Positions 8,188 through 13,705 of a stretch of 20,758 nt of DNA are shown here, piece after piece (the stretch's first letter is position 1; every line of letters starts with the position of its first letter). Position numbers and translations under genes: made by a program. Origin of the DNA: a virus. The stretch covers positions 1-20,758 of IMG/VR virus record IMGVR_UViG_3300025168_000854. One strand, 5' to 3'. The notes under the pieces are model-generated. The model saw only the letters and a list, made by a program, of their open reading frames with translations. It was not told the origin of the DNA and did no database searches.

Positions 8188-8342
8188 ACGAAACAAAATG
8201 CTGCAATATGCACAGCAAAAAAAGAGAAGACAATGGCACATGCTGTCAGCAGCACGAACAGCAAGAAAAAAACGAGCAAGACACCTACGAATACAAAATC
8301 AACACGAAGGTTAAGAACGATGAACATAGCGGATCTATTTAA
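8178..8342 (+). CDS. Small Cys/Lys/Glu-rich protein, 54 residues
   Basis: A short frame that starts ten bases before the stop of the metallothionein-like gene. The product has two CC pairs separated by a charged stretch (KCCNMHSKKRE, then GTCCQQHEQQ) and a very polar rest ending KVKNDEHSGSI. Two CC pairs with nearby His recall metal binding and mirror the preceding gene. It competes with an alternative: another frame is open from ATG 8233 and joins the TM/coiled-coil protein below. The GAGAAG sequence before 8233 fits a ribosome site better than anything before 8178. Treat this gene as probable, not certain. Confidence 0.45.
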   Translation: MPIDETKCCNMHSKKREDNGTCCQQHEQQEKNEQDTYEYKINTKVKNDEHSGSI

Positions 8343-8619
8343 GAAAAATATTATCTTTATTCCTATCGTTGCTTCTTTAGTCGTAGGAAGTTTTACCTCT
8401 ATTCGATACGTACTTAATCTTACTCAAACCATTAATGAATCAGAAACACAGATTGTAAATCTTCAAAGAGATTTAGATGCTGCTCAAAAAGAATTAACTA
8501 AGATGAACACACGACTATCATCAGCAGAAGCTACATGGCAGATGGCAGAAAATTTATATAGAACTCTGGCTGACCAGGTGAGAGAGCATTCGTATGATAT
8601 TAAGGACCTAAATAGGTAA
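8320..8619 (+). CDS. Membrane-anchored coiled-coil protein, spanin- or holin-accessory-like
   Basis: From ATG 8320 the product is 99 residues: a short cytoplasmic end MNIADLFKK, one hydrophobic segment NIIFIPIVASLVVGS (about 10-24) and a long heptad-rich stretch from about 33 to 80 with alternating Leu/Ile and charged residues. This is the topology of inner-membrane spanin subunits and related phage lysis accessories. A longer version could start at ATG 8233 and would add 29 basic, Ser/Thr-rich residues; a GAGAAG site stands before it, so that start cannot be excluded. It is followed by an exported protein gene at 8641 and another TM/coiled-coil gene at 9177. Confidence 0.68.
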   Translation: MNIADLFKKNIIFIPIVASLVVGSFTSIRYVLNLTQTINESETQIVNLQRDLDAAQKELTKMNTRLSSAEATWQMAENLYRTLADQVREHSYDIKDLNR

Positions 8620-8640
8620 ACATGAATGGAGACACTAAAT

Positions 8641-9174
8641 ATGAATTACAAATTTACGTTAGTTCTTTTTATAATGTTATTTTTATTAGCAATCTTTGGT
8701 GGACCTGCACACTCTAGAAATGATTATCTTAACGAGTATAATTCAAGATGTGGAGATTTTGAAACTAGAATAGAAGTAGAAGACAGAGAAACAGATTATG
8801 TTTATGGCACTTCAGATTCCGAACAAGATAATTATAGATTAAATTTTACTTACAGAAAATATTTAGGTGTAGATTGCCAAACAGTAGAAGAAAACCTAAA
8901 TCTTAAACAACAATTAGAGCTGATGAAGATGTGTGGTCGAGTCAACAACAACCCATCATTACAGCACAATCCTAATTTTGCTTTGTTAGTAGGCAAATGT
9001 AGAGGTGTATCTCCAACTAAAGTAGACAACCGACCTGAAGATTCTAAAAGTTATTGGGATGATCTAAAAGATGAGTATAAACTAGAGAATCCAGGCATTG
9101 AGTTAATGGGAGATAAGTTCTTGAAAATGCCACCAAAAGACTTTATACTACCTGAGCCAAAACCAACGGAATAA
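8641..9174 (+). CDS. Exported protein with signal peptide and four or more Cys
   Basis: A 177-residue product starting at ATG 8641, preceded by GGAGA nine bases away; an upstream in-frame ATG at 8626 itself contains that site and is a poorer choice. Residues 1-27 form a signal peptide (MNYKFTLVLFIMLFLLAIF, cleavage likely after PAHS). The mature part begins with strand-like alternating segments around FETRIEVEDRE and LNFTYRKYLG, has Cys at several positions that could form disulfides, and ends with a Pro-rich tail. It sits between two TM/coiled-coil genes, so an envelope or lysis function is suggested by neighbours. I do not recognise the family. Confidence 0.78.
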   Translation: MNYKFTLVLFIMLFLLAIFGGPAHSRNDYLNEYNSRCGDFETRIEVEDRETDYVYGTSDSEQDNYRLNFTYRKYLGVDCQTVEENLNLKQQLELMKMCGRVNNNPSLQHNPNFALLVGKCRGVSPTKVDNRPEDSKSYWDDLKDEYKLENPGIELMGDKFLKMPPKDFILPEPKPTE

Positions 9175-9176
9175 TT

Positions 9177-9548
9177 ATGAAATTATCAGATAATACAGCC
9201 ATTTCCATGCCGATGAGAAATTTACTCTCTATACTAGTCGCCGTCGCGGCGGGGGTCTGGGCTTATAGTGAAATTACAACAAGACTTACATTTTTAGAAA
9301 CATCAAAACAATTGATGGAACAAGATTTACTTGAGGCCTCAACACAAAAACCAATCGATCAGGAACAATTCATGATGTTGGAGGATTTGTACAAATCCAC
9401 CGAAAAATTAGTAGAAAGAGTTGACGGAATGATGCACAATCAGGTAAATATAGAACGATTAGAAAAAGATATGGAAAAAGCACAAAGAGATGTTGAAAAA
9501 TTAAAAGATAATTTGCGTAACTTTGCAAATGGAAATGGAGCACATTAA
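9177..9548 (+). CDS. TM plus coiled-coil phage protein
   Basis: A 123-residue protein with MKLSDNTAISMPMRN, one hydrophobic segment LLSILVAVAAGVWAYSEI (about 16-33) and a C-terminal half (about 70-115) that reads as a charged coiled coil ending NFANGNGAH. The N-terminal block DNTxISMPMRNLL followed by one TM is typical of a marine-phage hypothetical family also seen in cyanophages, where it lies among small membrane and structural genes. The role is unknown; holin partner and virion tail accessory have both been considered for such proteins. It starts two bases after the upstream stop and its own stop overlaps the next ATG. Confidence 0.8.
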   Translation: MKLSDNTAISMPMRNLLSILVAVAAGVWAYSEITTRLTFLETSKQLMEQDLLEASTQKPIDQEQFMMLEDLYKSTEKLVERVDGMMHNQVNIERLEKDMEKAQRDVEKLKDNLRNFANGNGAH

Positions 9549-9766
9549 TGCCAGGAATAGAAATAAAAGGAAGAAGCGCTAGAGCTAACTACCGACATGG
9601 TGGAAGAATTAAAAAATCTATGGGCGGTGGACTATACGAAAACATTCATAAAAAAAGAGCTAGAATAGCAGCAGGTTCAGGAGAGACAATGGCTAAGGCT
9701 GGAGACTCTGGAAGACCTACAGCTAAAAATTTTACAGAATCAGCGAAGACAGCTAAAAAAACATGA
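9548..9766 (+). CDS. Small basic Gly-rich phage protein
   Basis: A 72-residue, strongly basic protein: RANYRHGGRIKKSMGGGL, then HKKRARIAAGSGETM, then GDSGRPTAKNFTESAKTAKKT. The block KKRARIAAGSGE with a following GxPTxxxF is a recurrent pattern in short phage proteins that I have seen near virion genes. The charge and Gly content suggest a nucleic-acid-binding or virion-packaged peptide. It is linked by TAATG to the gene before and by a four-base overlap to the gene after. Confidence 0.78.
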   Translation: MPGIEIKGRSARANYRHGGRIKKSMGGGLYENIHKKRARIAAGSGETMAKAGDSGRPTAKNFTESAKTAKKT

Positions 9767-10047
9767 TTGCATTAAGAGGATTTGGAAGAGCTTACATGAA
9801 TGGTGGTGGATCTGCTGCCTGGACAAGAAAAGAAGGTAAATCAGAATCAGGTGGACTCAATGAAAAAGGACGTAAGTCTTATGAAGCTGCTAACCCAGGA
9901 TCAGATTTAAAAGCACCTCAACCAGAAGGTGGAGCAAGAAAAAGATCTTTTTGTAAACGAATGCGTGGAATGAGAAAAAGACAAAAACCAAGTAACAACA
10001 CGGGTCAAGATAGATTATCTAAATCACTAAGAAAGTGGAAGTGCTAA
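9763..10047 (+). CDS. DUF6321-like basic protein
   Basis: A 94-residue basic protein with AWTRKEGKSESGGLNEKGRK at 19-38, a Lys/Pro region and RKRSFCKRMRGM, and a C-terminal SKSLRKWKC. The W-x-RKEGKxxxGGLNxKGR signature with RRxSFxxRM and a terminal KSLRxW matches my memory of the DUF6321 type found in many phages and some bacteria. Function is unknown. Its charge and its pairing with the previous basic gene suggest DNA or virion contact. Overlaps the previous gene by ATGA. Confidence 0.8.
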   Translation: MIALRGFGRAYMNGGGSAAWTRKEGKSESGGLNEKGRKSYEAANPGSDLKAPQPEGGARKRSFCKRMRGMRKRQKPSNNTGQDRLSKSLRKWKC

Positions 10048-10262
10048 TGACAGAAATTGTTGTAGGTCTGTTGATGTTTTTAAACGGAAATATGATTGAG
10101 TTCACTTACAAAGAGTCGATGTCTGCATGCTTAAAAAGTAAGAGAGTTGCCATGAGGGAAATAAATCCCGATTCCGTGTTATTTACCTGTAAAAAAATAA
10201 CAGCTGAAACAGAAATTTATCAAGGAAGAAAAAAAATACTCAAAGTGATAGGAAGTGGCTAA
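10047..10262 (+). CDS. Small exported Cys-pair protein
   Basis: The frame is open from GTG 10035, but ATG 10047 overlaps the upstream stop (TAATG) and gives a sensible N-terminus: MTEIVVGLLMFLNG, a short hydrophobic leader. The product is about 71 residues, with two conserved-looking cysteines in MSACLKSKR and LFTCKKI about 20 residues apart. The same layout (leader, C, 18-35 residues, hydrophobic-F-x-C-K-x-I) recurs in the protein at 11398-11616. A periplasmic disulfide-bonded peptide is likely. Function is unknown. Confidence 0.7.
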   Translation: MTEIVVGLLMFLNGNMIEFTYKESMSACLKSKRVAMREINPDSVLFTCKKITAETEIYQGRKKILKVIGSG

Positions 10263-10398
10263 AAAATTAACTTCCAATAGAAACCCTGTAGCTAGACTTT
10301 TAAAGCACTTTACACCGCAACGATTTAAAGATAAAACTAAATATAATAGAAAAACTAATGGACAAATCTGGAAAAGATATTTTTGGAAAGGGTTTTGA
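10255..10398 (+). CDS. 47-residue basic protein with GTG start
   Basis: A GTG at 10255, preceded by GGAA, opens a 47-residue frame that overlaps the end of the previous gene and the beginning of the next. The product is very basic: MAKKLTSNRNPVARLLKH, then FTPQRFKDKTKYNRKTNG and ending KRYFWKGF. Short Lys/Arg-rich peptides with an NPVAR-type opening are common in marine phages. Overlap on both sides fits the coupled gene style here. It fills the stretch 10263-10357 that would otherwise have no gene. Confidence 0.5.
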   Translation: MAKKLTSNRNPVARLLKHFTPQRFKDKTKYNRKTNGQIWKRYFWKGF

Positions 10399-10582
10399 CT
10401 TTACAGCAGAAGTAACCAAAGGTCATTGTCCTCATTGTAGATCGCAGACAGTCTTTGTTTCGGTTTATGAAAATTTATATAGATGTATGCACTGTGGTGG
10501 AGATACTGAACAAAAAGTTAACGGAGTCATTAAATACTTGGCGGTTGATAAAGAAGTTGTAGCAGAAAAAAACAATGGCTAA
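10358..10582 (+). CDS. Small zinc-ribbon protein
   Basis: A 74-residue protein with two CxxC knuckles, CPHC and CMHC, about 20 residues apart, in HCPHCRSQTVFVSVYENLY and RCMHCGGDTEQ. This is a zinc ribbon of the size used in transcription- or translation-associated phage proteins. The N-terminus DKSGKDIFGKGFDF is conserved-looking and the C-terminus is an unremarkable helix. It may be a small transcription modulator, but no partner can be read from the sequence. The stop overlaps the start of the next tiny gene. Confidence 0.78.
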   Translation: MDKSGKDIFGKGFDFTAEVTKGHCPHCRSQTVFVSVYENLYRCMHCGGDTEQKVNGVIKYLAVDKEVVAEKNNG

Positions 10583-10700
10583 TAAAGGGTATGGAGTCTC
10601 CAACTACCATGATAGAACTCCCATAAAGCGCCCTGGAAGGCACGCAAAACACTATTCTAAACGCATTCCGAGACGCAAGAAATCTCGCGGACAAGGTTGA
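10575..10700 (+). CDS. 41-residue very basic phage protein
   Basis: A short frame starting inside the end of the zinc-ribbon gene. The product, with ANKGYGVSNYHDRTPIKR followed by a run of RPGRHAKHY and RRKKSRGQG, is almost one-third Lys/Arg. The opening GYGVSNYHDRTP resembles a recurring set of small marine-phage proteins I have met, usually of unknown role. The stop codon TGA is part of the -35 TTGACA of the following promoter, so the operon ends exactly where the next begins. Confidence 0.65.
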   Translation: MANKGYGVSNYHDRTPIKRPGRHAKHYSKRIPRRKKSRGQG

Positions 10701-10725
10701 CAATAATCATCTAATATCCTATATT
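10697..10725 (+). promoter_or_regulatory. Sigma70-like promoter upstream of the 10740 gene
   Basis: TTGACA (10697-10702), a 17-base spacer and TATATT (10720-10725), with TCC just before the -10 as at 11638-11640. The first ATG is 14 bases after the -10, leaving a leader of about eight bases with AGAAAG. It starts a new operon at 10740. Confidence 0.7.
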
Positions 10726-10739
10726 TAAGTTAGAAAGTT

Positions 10740-11201
10740 ATGAACATATTCTTTTTAGATAAAGATCCTGTCAAAGCAGCACGTATGCAATGTGACAAGC
10801 ACGTTGTTAAAATGGTACTAGAGACAGCTCAAATGATATCTACGGCTGTGCGTAGTCAAGGTCATGATGTAGGCTACAAATCTGCATATCCTAAGCATCC
10901 TATGACGATTTGGGTCAATAAATCTAATGACAATTTTGCCTGGGCTCTCGAGCATGGTCTTGCATTAGGTGAAGAATATACACACCGATACAACAAGATT
11001 CATGCATCACATAAAATGCTAAAGATAATACAAGATTTAAAGATTAAAGGTAATGCTAACTATATGACGACACCACCACAATGTATGCCAGACGAGTATA
11101 AAAAAATTAGTTATGTTGATGCCTACAGAAATTATTATGTTAATGATAAAAAGTATTTTGCCAAGTACACCAATCGTGATGTACCAGAGTTTATGCAATG
11201 A
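10740..11201 (+). CDS. Conserved phage protein with DKHVVKMVLE motif, function unknown
   Basis: A 153-residue soluble protein. It opens MNIFFLDKDPVKAARMQ, then CDKHVVKMVLETAQMIS, and later has HPMTIWVNKSNDNFAWALEH and LALGEEYTHRYNKIHASH. I know this pattern from many cyanophage and pelagiphage genomes, where it is a widespread hypothetical protein. Conserved Asp, Lys, His and Glu in DKHVVKMVLE and EEYTHRY suggest an enzyme. Some annotations of related proteins suggest pyrimidine-dimer glycosylase, but I do not see the catalytic N-terminus of T4 endonuclease V. Its stop overlaps the next ATG (ATGA). Confidence 0.85.
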   Translation: MNIFFLDKDPVKAARMQCDKHVVKMVLETAQMISTAVRSQGHDVGYKSAYPKHPMTIWVNKSNDNFAWALEHGLALGEEYTHRYNKIHASHKMLKIIQDLKIKGNANYMTTPPQCMPDEYKKISYVDAYRNYYVNDKKYFAKYTNRDVPEFMQ

Positions 11202-11392
11202 AAGTAATAGTTATATTATTATTAACAGCTAATCTCACGGTCCAAGAAATACGACTTCCAACGCATGGTTTAGATTGCTCTGCTATGGGTAACGCCTGGC
11301 GTGAAGCCAACACCACGCACCGCGGATCAAGGACCAATCAAGGCAACTATACAATTGATGGTAGTTTAATGTGGGGTTACTACTGTATCTAG
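11198..11392 (+). CDS. Small exported Cys-pair protein
   Basis: A 64-residue product. Residues 1-17 form a short hydrophobic leader (MKVIVILLLTANLTVQE), then GLDCSAMGNAWREAN, a Gly/Asn/Thr-rich middle, and a terminal LMWGYYCI. Two cysteines, about 36 residues apart, could form one disulfide in the periplasm. It overlaps the preceding gene by ATGA. It is convergent with the minus-strand gene at 11398, which has the same plan of leader plus Cys pair. Function unknown. Confidence 0.65.
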   Translation: MKVIVILLLTANLTVQEIRLPTHGLDCSAMGNAWREANTTHRGSRTNQGNYTIDGSLMWGYYCI

Positions 11393-11397
11393 TACTC

Positions 11398-11616
11398 TTA
11401 AGTAGTTTTATCGGGAATTTCTTTACAAGCAAATTTAATAAATATTTTATTATCATTAATATAGTCATCACCCATAACACCCAATAAAGTTAATGAGTCA
11501 TTATAGCCTTGATACATACAGCTAGACCAGTCCTCAAACAGGTTTTTATGCTGAAAAGAAGGCTGACACTCACCAGCTATGGCCGAACAAATAATTAAAC
11601 TTAGTACTATTTTCAT
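11398..11616 (-). CDS. Small exported Cys-rich protein
   Basis: On the minus strand the frame is open from 11736, but the sensible start is ATG 11616, which gives a signal peptide MKIVLSLIICSAIAGECQ and a 72-residue product. The longer version would read through promoter DNA. The mature part has a cysteine in DWSSCMYQGYND and another in FIKFACKEIPDK, separated by about 30 residues, so one disulfide is likely; C17 is also just after the predicted cleavage region. The start sits next to the -35 box of the opposite promoter (ATTGTCAAG before ATG), in the same way as two other starts in the window. No good -10/-35 pair of its own is evident. Confidence 0.6.
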   Translation of the reverse strand: MKIVLSLIICSAIAGECQPSFQHKNLFEDWSSCMYQGYNDSLTLLGVMGDDYINDNKIFIKFACKEIPDKTT

Positions 11617-11617
11617 C

Positions 11618-11646
11618 TTGACAATTCTGATCCAAAATCCTATATT
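11618..11646 (+). promoter_or_regulatory. Sigma70-like promoter of the RHH regulator operon
   Basis: TTGACA (11618-11623), 17 bases, TATATT (11641-11646), again with TCC before the -10. The ATG follows 26 bases later, after a GAAAGGA ribosome site. It overlaps the upstream edge of the minus-strand gene that starts at 11616. Confidence 0.75.
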
Positions 11647-11672
11647 ATCAGTTAAATGAAAGGAACAAATAA

Positions 11673-11846
11673 ATGACTGATATAACAAAATACCGAAACG
11701 TTTCGTTAACACACCATACATACAACACTTTAACAAAGTTATCTAAAGTTTTATTGCCAGACGCAAAACTGTCTATTAGTAAAACAATTGAATCTTTAGT
11801 AAATGAAAAAGCTAAGAAGCTAAACGGTAAAATAAAAAAAATATAA
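11673..11846 (+). CDS. Ribbon-helix-helix transcriptional regulator
   Basis: A 57-residue protein. Its layout is a beta strand (YRNVSLT, about 7-13), a helix HTYNTLTKLSKVL, a turn and a second helix LSISKTIESLVNEKAKKL, which is the Arc/MetJ ribbon-helix-helix fold: one N-terminal strand inserted into DNA by a dimer. It has its own promoter and a good GAAAGGA site 8 bases before the ATG. A 12-base perfect palindrome, CGAAACGTTTCG, lies at 11694-11705 inside its own coding sequence and could be its operator, though that is only a guess. It heads the operon that includes the zinc ribbon, the lipoprotein and perhaps SpeD. Confidence 0.75.
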   Translation: MTDITKYRNVSLTHHTYNTLTKLSKVLLPDAKLSISKTIESLVNEKAKKLNGKIKKI

Positions 11847-11861
11847 TAATTATAAACAAAT

Positions 11862-12047
11862 ATGACATACAAAGTAATATGTGATAACTGTTCTGGGAAT
11901 GGTTATATTCATGTAAAAGACAACAAGGGTGAAATAGAAGTTAAACAATGTTGGACTTGCGAATCCGAAGGAGAAGTAAAATTATATGATCAAGCTGAAG
12001 TTGATGATCTTATTTATAATGCTTATTACCATAAGCAGTTGCACTGA
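11862..12047 (+). CDS. DnaJ-type zinc-ribbon small protein
   Basis: A 61-residue protein. Residues 8-40 read CDNCSGNGYI, then a charged bridge, then CWTCESEGEV: two CxxCxxxG knuckles as in the DnaJ/HSP40 zinc finger, with the usual G residues. It binds one zinc by four Cys. Such standalone zinc ribbons are common in phages and often assist protein or RNA contacts. The C-terminal residues (YDQAEVDDLIYNAYYH) form a short helix. The last 62 bases overlap the lipoprotein gene in another frame. Confidence 0.72.
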   Translation: MTYKVICDNCSGNGYIHVKDNKGEIEVKQCWTCESEGEVKLYDQAEVDDLIYNAYYHKQLH

Positions 12048-12195
12048 GTTTGCACTTGTTATGAGTGGGTCTAGTATTGCCGTAAGTCAAAATGCTTACG
12101 TCAAAGCCTACAATGGTATGGACGTTTTAACTATTATGAACACAGAGAAAGGAATAAAAAGCCATGTTTATGAAACGCTTAAAAGAAACAAATAA
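11986..12195 (+). CDS. Small phage lipoprotein
   Basis: A 69-residue product with a lipoprotein signal: MIKLKLMILFIMLITISSC, lipobox ITISSC with cleavage before C19. The start at 11986 is chosen because an AAGGAG site lies about ten bases upstream and the Lys residues give the needed positive N-region. The mature protein (TEFALVMSGSSIAVSQN, then YVKAYNGMDVLTIMNTEKGI) has an AYVKAYNG segment that I associate with small lipoproteins of alphaproteobacterial phages or hosts. Outer membrane anchoring and a role in superinfection exclusion or envelope change are possible; neither is shown. It overlaps the preceding zinc ribbon by 62 bases. Confidence 0.7.
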   Translation: MIKLKLMILFIMLITISSCTEFALVMSGSSIAVSQNAYVKAYNGMDVLTIMNTEKGIKSHVYETLKRNK

Positions 12196-12197
12196 AA

Positions 12198-12278
12198 ATG
12201 CCTAATTTTTTCATTTTTATTTTTAGTGCCTTAGCGCTTCTTAGTTTATTGAGTATTTATATGCTTATTACAACATAA
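12198..12278 (+). CDS. 26-residue hydrophobic peptide
   Basis: A very short frame between the lipoprotein and the next gene. The product is almost wholly hydrophobic (MPNFFIFIFSALALLSLL followed by SIYMLITT), one transmembrane span. It begins three bases after the preceding stop and ends two bases before the next start, which leaves no unused space and supports its reality. No ribosome site better than AAAAA is present, so translation may be weak. Confidence 0.45.
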   Translation: MPNFFIFIFSALALLSLLSIYMLITT

Positions 12279-12280
12279 TT

Positions 12281-12619
12281 ATGAGTATAAACAGAACCGA
12301 ACAAGATAAAATTAATCGTAAAGAAGCAAATCTACGATATTACAAACTTGAAGAAAATAAAGAACAAAAAAGAAATTATATGAAATCCTATCGTGCCCGT
12401 GATTATGTAAAAGCAAAATCTCACGAGTATTACATTGTGAATAAAATGCAGTGGGGAGAAATTACTAAAAATAAAAAAAAGAAATGGGGAGGTGCGCGCC
12501 AGGAAAATGAAGACATTAAAAGATTTCACGAAGAGTGGGCCAGAGCCAATGGCTACCGAGACAATGATATGTTACATGTAACCAATACAGAAAGACTGGT
12601 CAAAGATGCCAAAAAATAA
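12281..12619 (+). CDS. Basic helical phage protein, function unknown
   Basis: A 112-residue protein rich in Lys, Glu, Arg and Tyr. The N-terminal half is a long charged helix region around RKEANLRYYKLEENKEQK, and the middle has KNKKKKWGGARQENEDI followed by FHEEWARANGYRD. The clusters of aromatic plus basic residues suggest nucleic acid contact, but there is no HNH, zinc or helix-turn-helix signature. Its stop overlaps the SpeD start (TAATG), so the two are coupled. Confidence 0.75.
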   Translation: MSINRTEQDKINRKEANLRYYKLEENKEQKRNYMKSYRARDYVKAKSHEYYIVNKMQWGEITKNKKKKWGGARQENEDIKRFHEEWARANGYRDNDMLHVTNTERLVKDAKK

Positions 12620-12999
12620 TGAAAGAATTAAAGCATAAGCATTTATTAGTAAGGGCTGAAGTATTAGAGCCACCTAAAGATTTAAAGGCGATAAAGAAAT
12701 GGACTCGTTCTTTAATTAAAGATATTGATATGAAAATATTAGGTGGACCTTATACAAAGTATTGTGAGATCGAAGGTAATAGAGGATTAACTTGTGTTAC
12801 TATTATAGAAACATCACACATTACTTTACATTCATGGGATGAGTTAAGCCCTGCTTTGGTACAGATGGATGTGTATAGTTGTAAAGAATTAGATGAAACC
12901 GTTGTGTTTGATTACGTTTATAAGTTTCAACCCGTTAGAATGTCTTATAGATATTTTGATAGAGAAAAGAATTTTAAATTAATTAAATTAAAAAAATGA
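12619..12999 (+). CDS. speD: S-adenosylmethionine decarboxylase-family protein (SpeD-like, pyruvoyl enzyme)
   Basis: A 126-residue member of the class 1B SpeD family. Key residues align with B. subtilis/Thermotoga SpeD: the self-cleavage serine S66 in ETSHITLHSWDE, H67, the processing histidine H71 and the catalytic Cys C88 in MDVYSC, which lies 22 residues after the serine (20 in Bacillus). SpeD cleaves itself before the serine to make a pyruvoyl group and decarboxylates SAM for spermidine synthesis. The residue before the serine is T65 instead of the usual Glu. Some phage and bacterial SpeD homologues have been shown to act on arginine or ornithine, so the substrate is open. No spermidine synthase is in the window. 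Confidence 0.85.
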   Translation: MKELKHKHLLVRAEVLEPPKDLKAIKKWTRSLIKDIDMKILGGPYTKYCEIEGNRGLTCVTIIETSHITLHSWDELSPALVQMDVYSCKELDETVVFDYVYKFQPVRMSYRYFDREKNFKLIKLKK

Positions 13000-13478
13000 G
13001 CTGGAGAGAATTTAGAGAGAAAGGTAGAATTGTAGAGAGAAATTTCTACAAAAAGCATTTAACTAATGCTATTGAATCTAATGATTATCAAGATTTTAGT
13101 GAACATTGGGATGTTCAAGGGGATCTCGACGGTAAAACTTTTAAGTTTGATGTAAAAGGACTTAAAAAAACTAACCGCTGGGATTCAAACACACAAGATG
13201 ATGCTGCCTGGCACGAAGGAACTAATGTTAAGGGTAAACCTGGCTGGGGTAGAGGTAAAGCAGATTATATTGTCTTTGAAAGAAGTAACTATTGGTTAGT
13301 CGTTAATAGAGAAGAACTTTTTAAATTGGTTTGGGATGAATTGAAGCGTAGAGGATTTCCCAAAGGAAAAGGAATTTGGCTTGTGTATAATAGATGGGAC
13401 CGTCCTCTAGAGCGTACAACCATGGTGCCCTACCGTGATATTGAAAAACTTAAAGATGTTAGAAAGCTACCCAAATGA
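12996..13478 (+). CDS. PD-(D/E)XK superfamily nuclease-like protein
   Basis: A 160-residue protein with a plausible nuclease core: FSEHWDVQGDLDG, then KTFKFDVKGLKK (the D-x-K pair), then a loop DDAAWHEGTNVKGKPGWG and RGKADYIVFERSNYWLVV. The order of an acidic residue, a beta strand ending D-V-K, and a later strand with D-Y-I-V-F is the pattern of PD-(D/E)XK enzymes such as phage resolvase-like nucleases. It is a prediction from motif order only; no family name is claimed. It overlaps the SpeD stop by ATGA and the next gene by four bases. Confidence 0.68.
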   Translation: MSWREFREKGRIVERNFYKKHLTNAIESNDYQDFSEHWDVQGDLDGKTFKFDVKGLKKTNRWDSNTQDDAAWHEGTNVKGKPGWGRGKADYIVFERSNYWLVVNREELFKLVWDELKRRGFPKGKGIWLVYNRWDRPLERTTMVPYRDIEKLKDVRKLPK

Positions 13479-13705
13479 AAAAGAAAAAAGATGAATCGTG
13501 GAAAAAAGAATGGCAGGACATGCCAGAATTTAAAATGAAAGATTTAACTTCTTTTAGAAAAATAGTTGTCCATTTTAGAAACCAGAAAGATATCGATGAC
13601 TTTGCTAAGCTTATTAAACAAAAAATAACCAAGGCACCCAGTCTGTGGCACCCCCAATGGAAAAAAAGGAGATACGCCAACAAGAAATACGTTGATGAAT
13701 CCTAA
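13475..13705 (+). CDS. Small basic phage protein, conserved-looking
   Basis: A 76-residue protein: a Lys/Trp-rich N-terminus (DESWKKEWQDMPEF), then a domain FRKIVVHFRNQKDIDDFAKL and IKQKITKAPSLWHPQW. The middle has the strand-helix pattern I have seen at the C-terminus of DNA-methylase- or ParB-adjacent phage proteins, often ending with a Trp-x-Pro. I cannot name it. Overlaps of four and about ten bases tie it to the nuclease before and to the glycosyltransferase after, so it could be a partner of either. Confidence 0.72.
   Translation: MKKKKDESWKKEWQDMPEFKMKDLTSFRKIVVHFRNQKDIDDFAKLIKQKITKAPSLWHPQWKKRRYANKKYVDES

Noticed and set aside
10740-11201. T4 endonuclease V-like pyrimidine dimer glycosylase
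   Set aside because: The catalytic N-terminal threonine and the known glutamate context of T4 endonuclease V are not present.
11648-11872. Minus-strand hydrophobic frame over the RHH gene
   Set aside because: It has no promoter or ribosome site and covers the promoter and the better-supported RHH gene.
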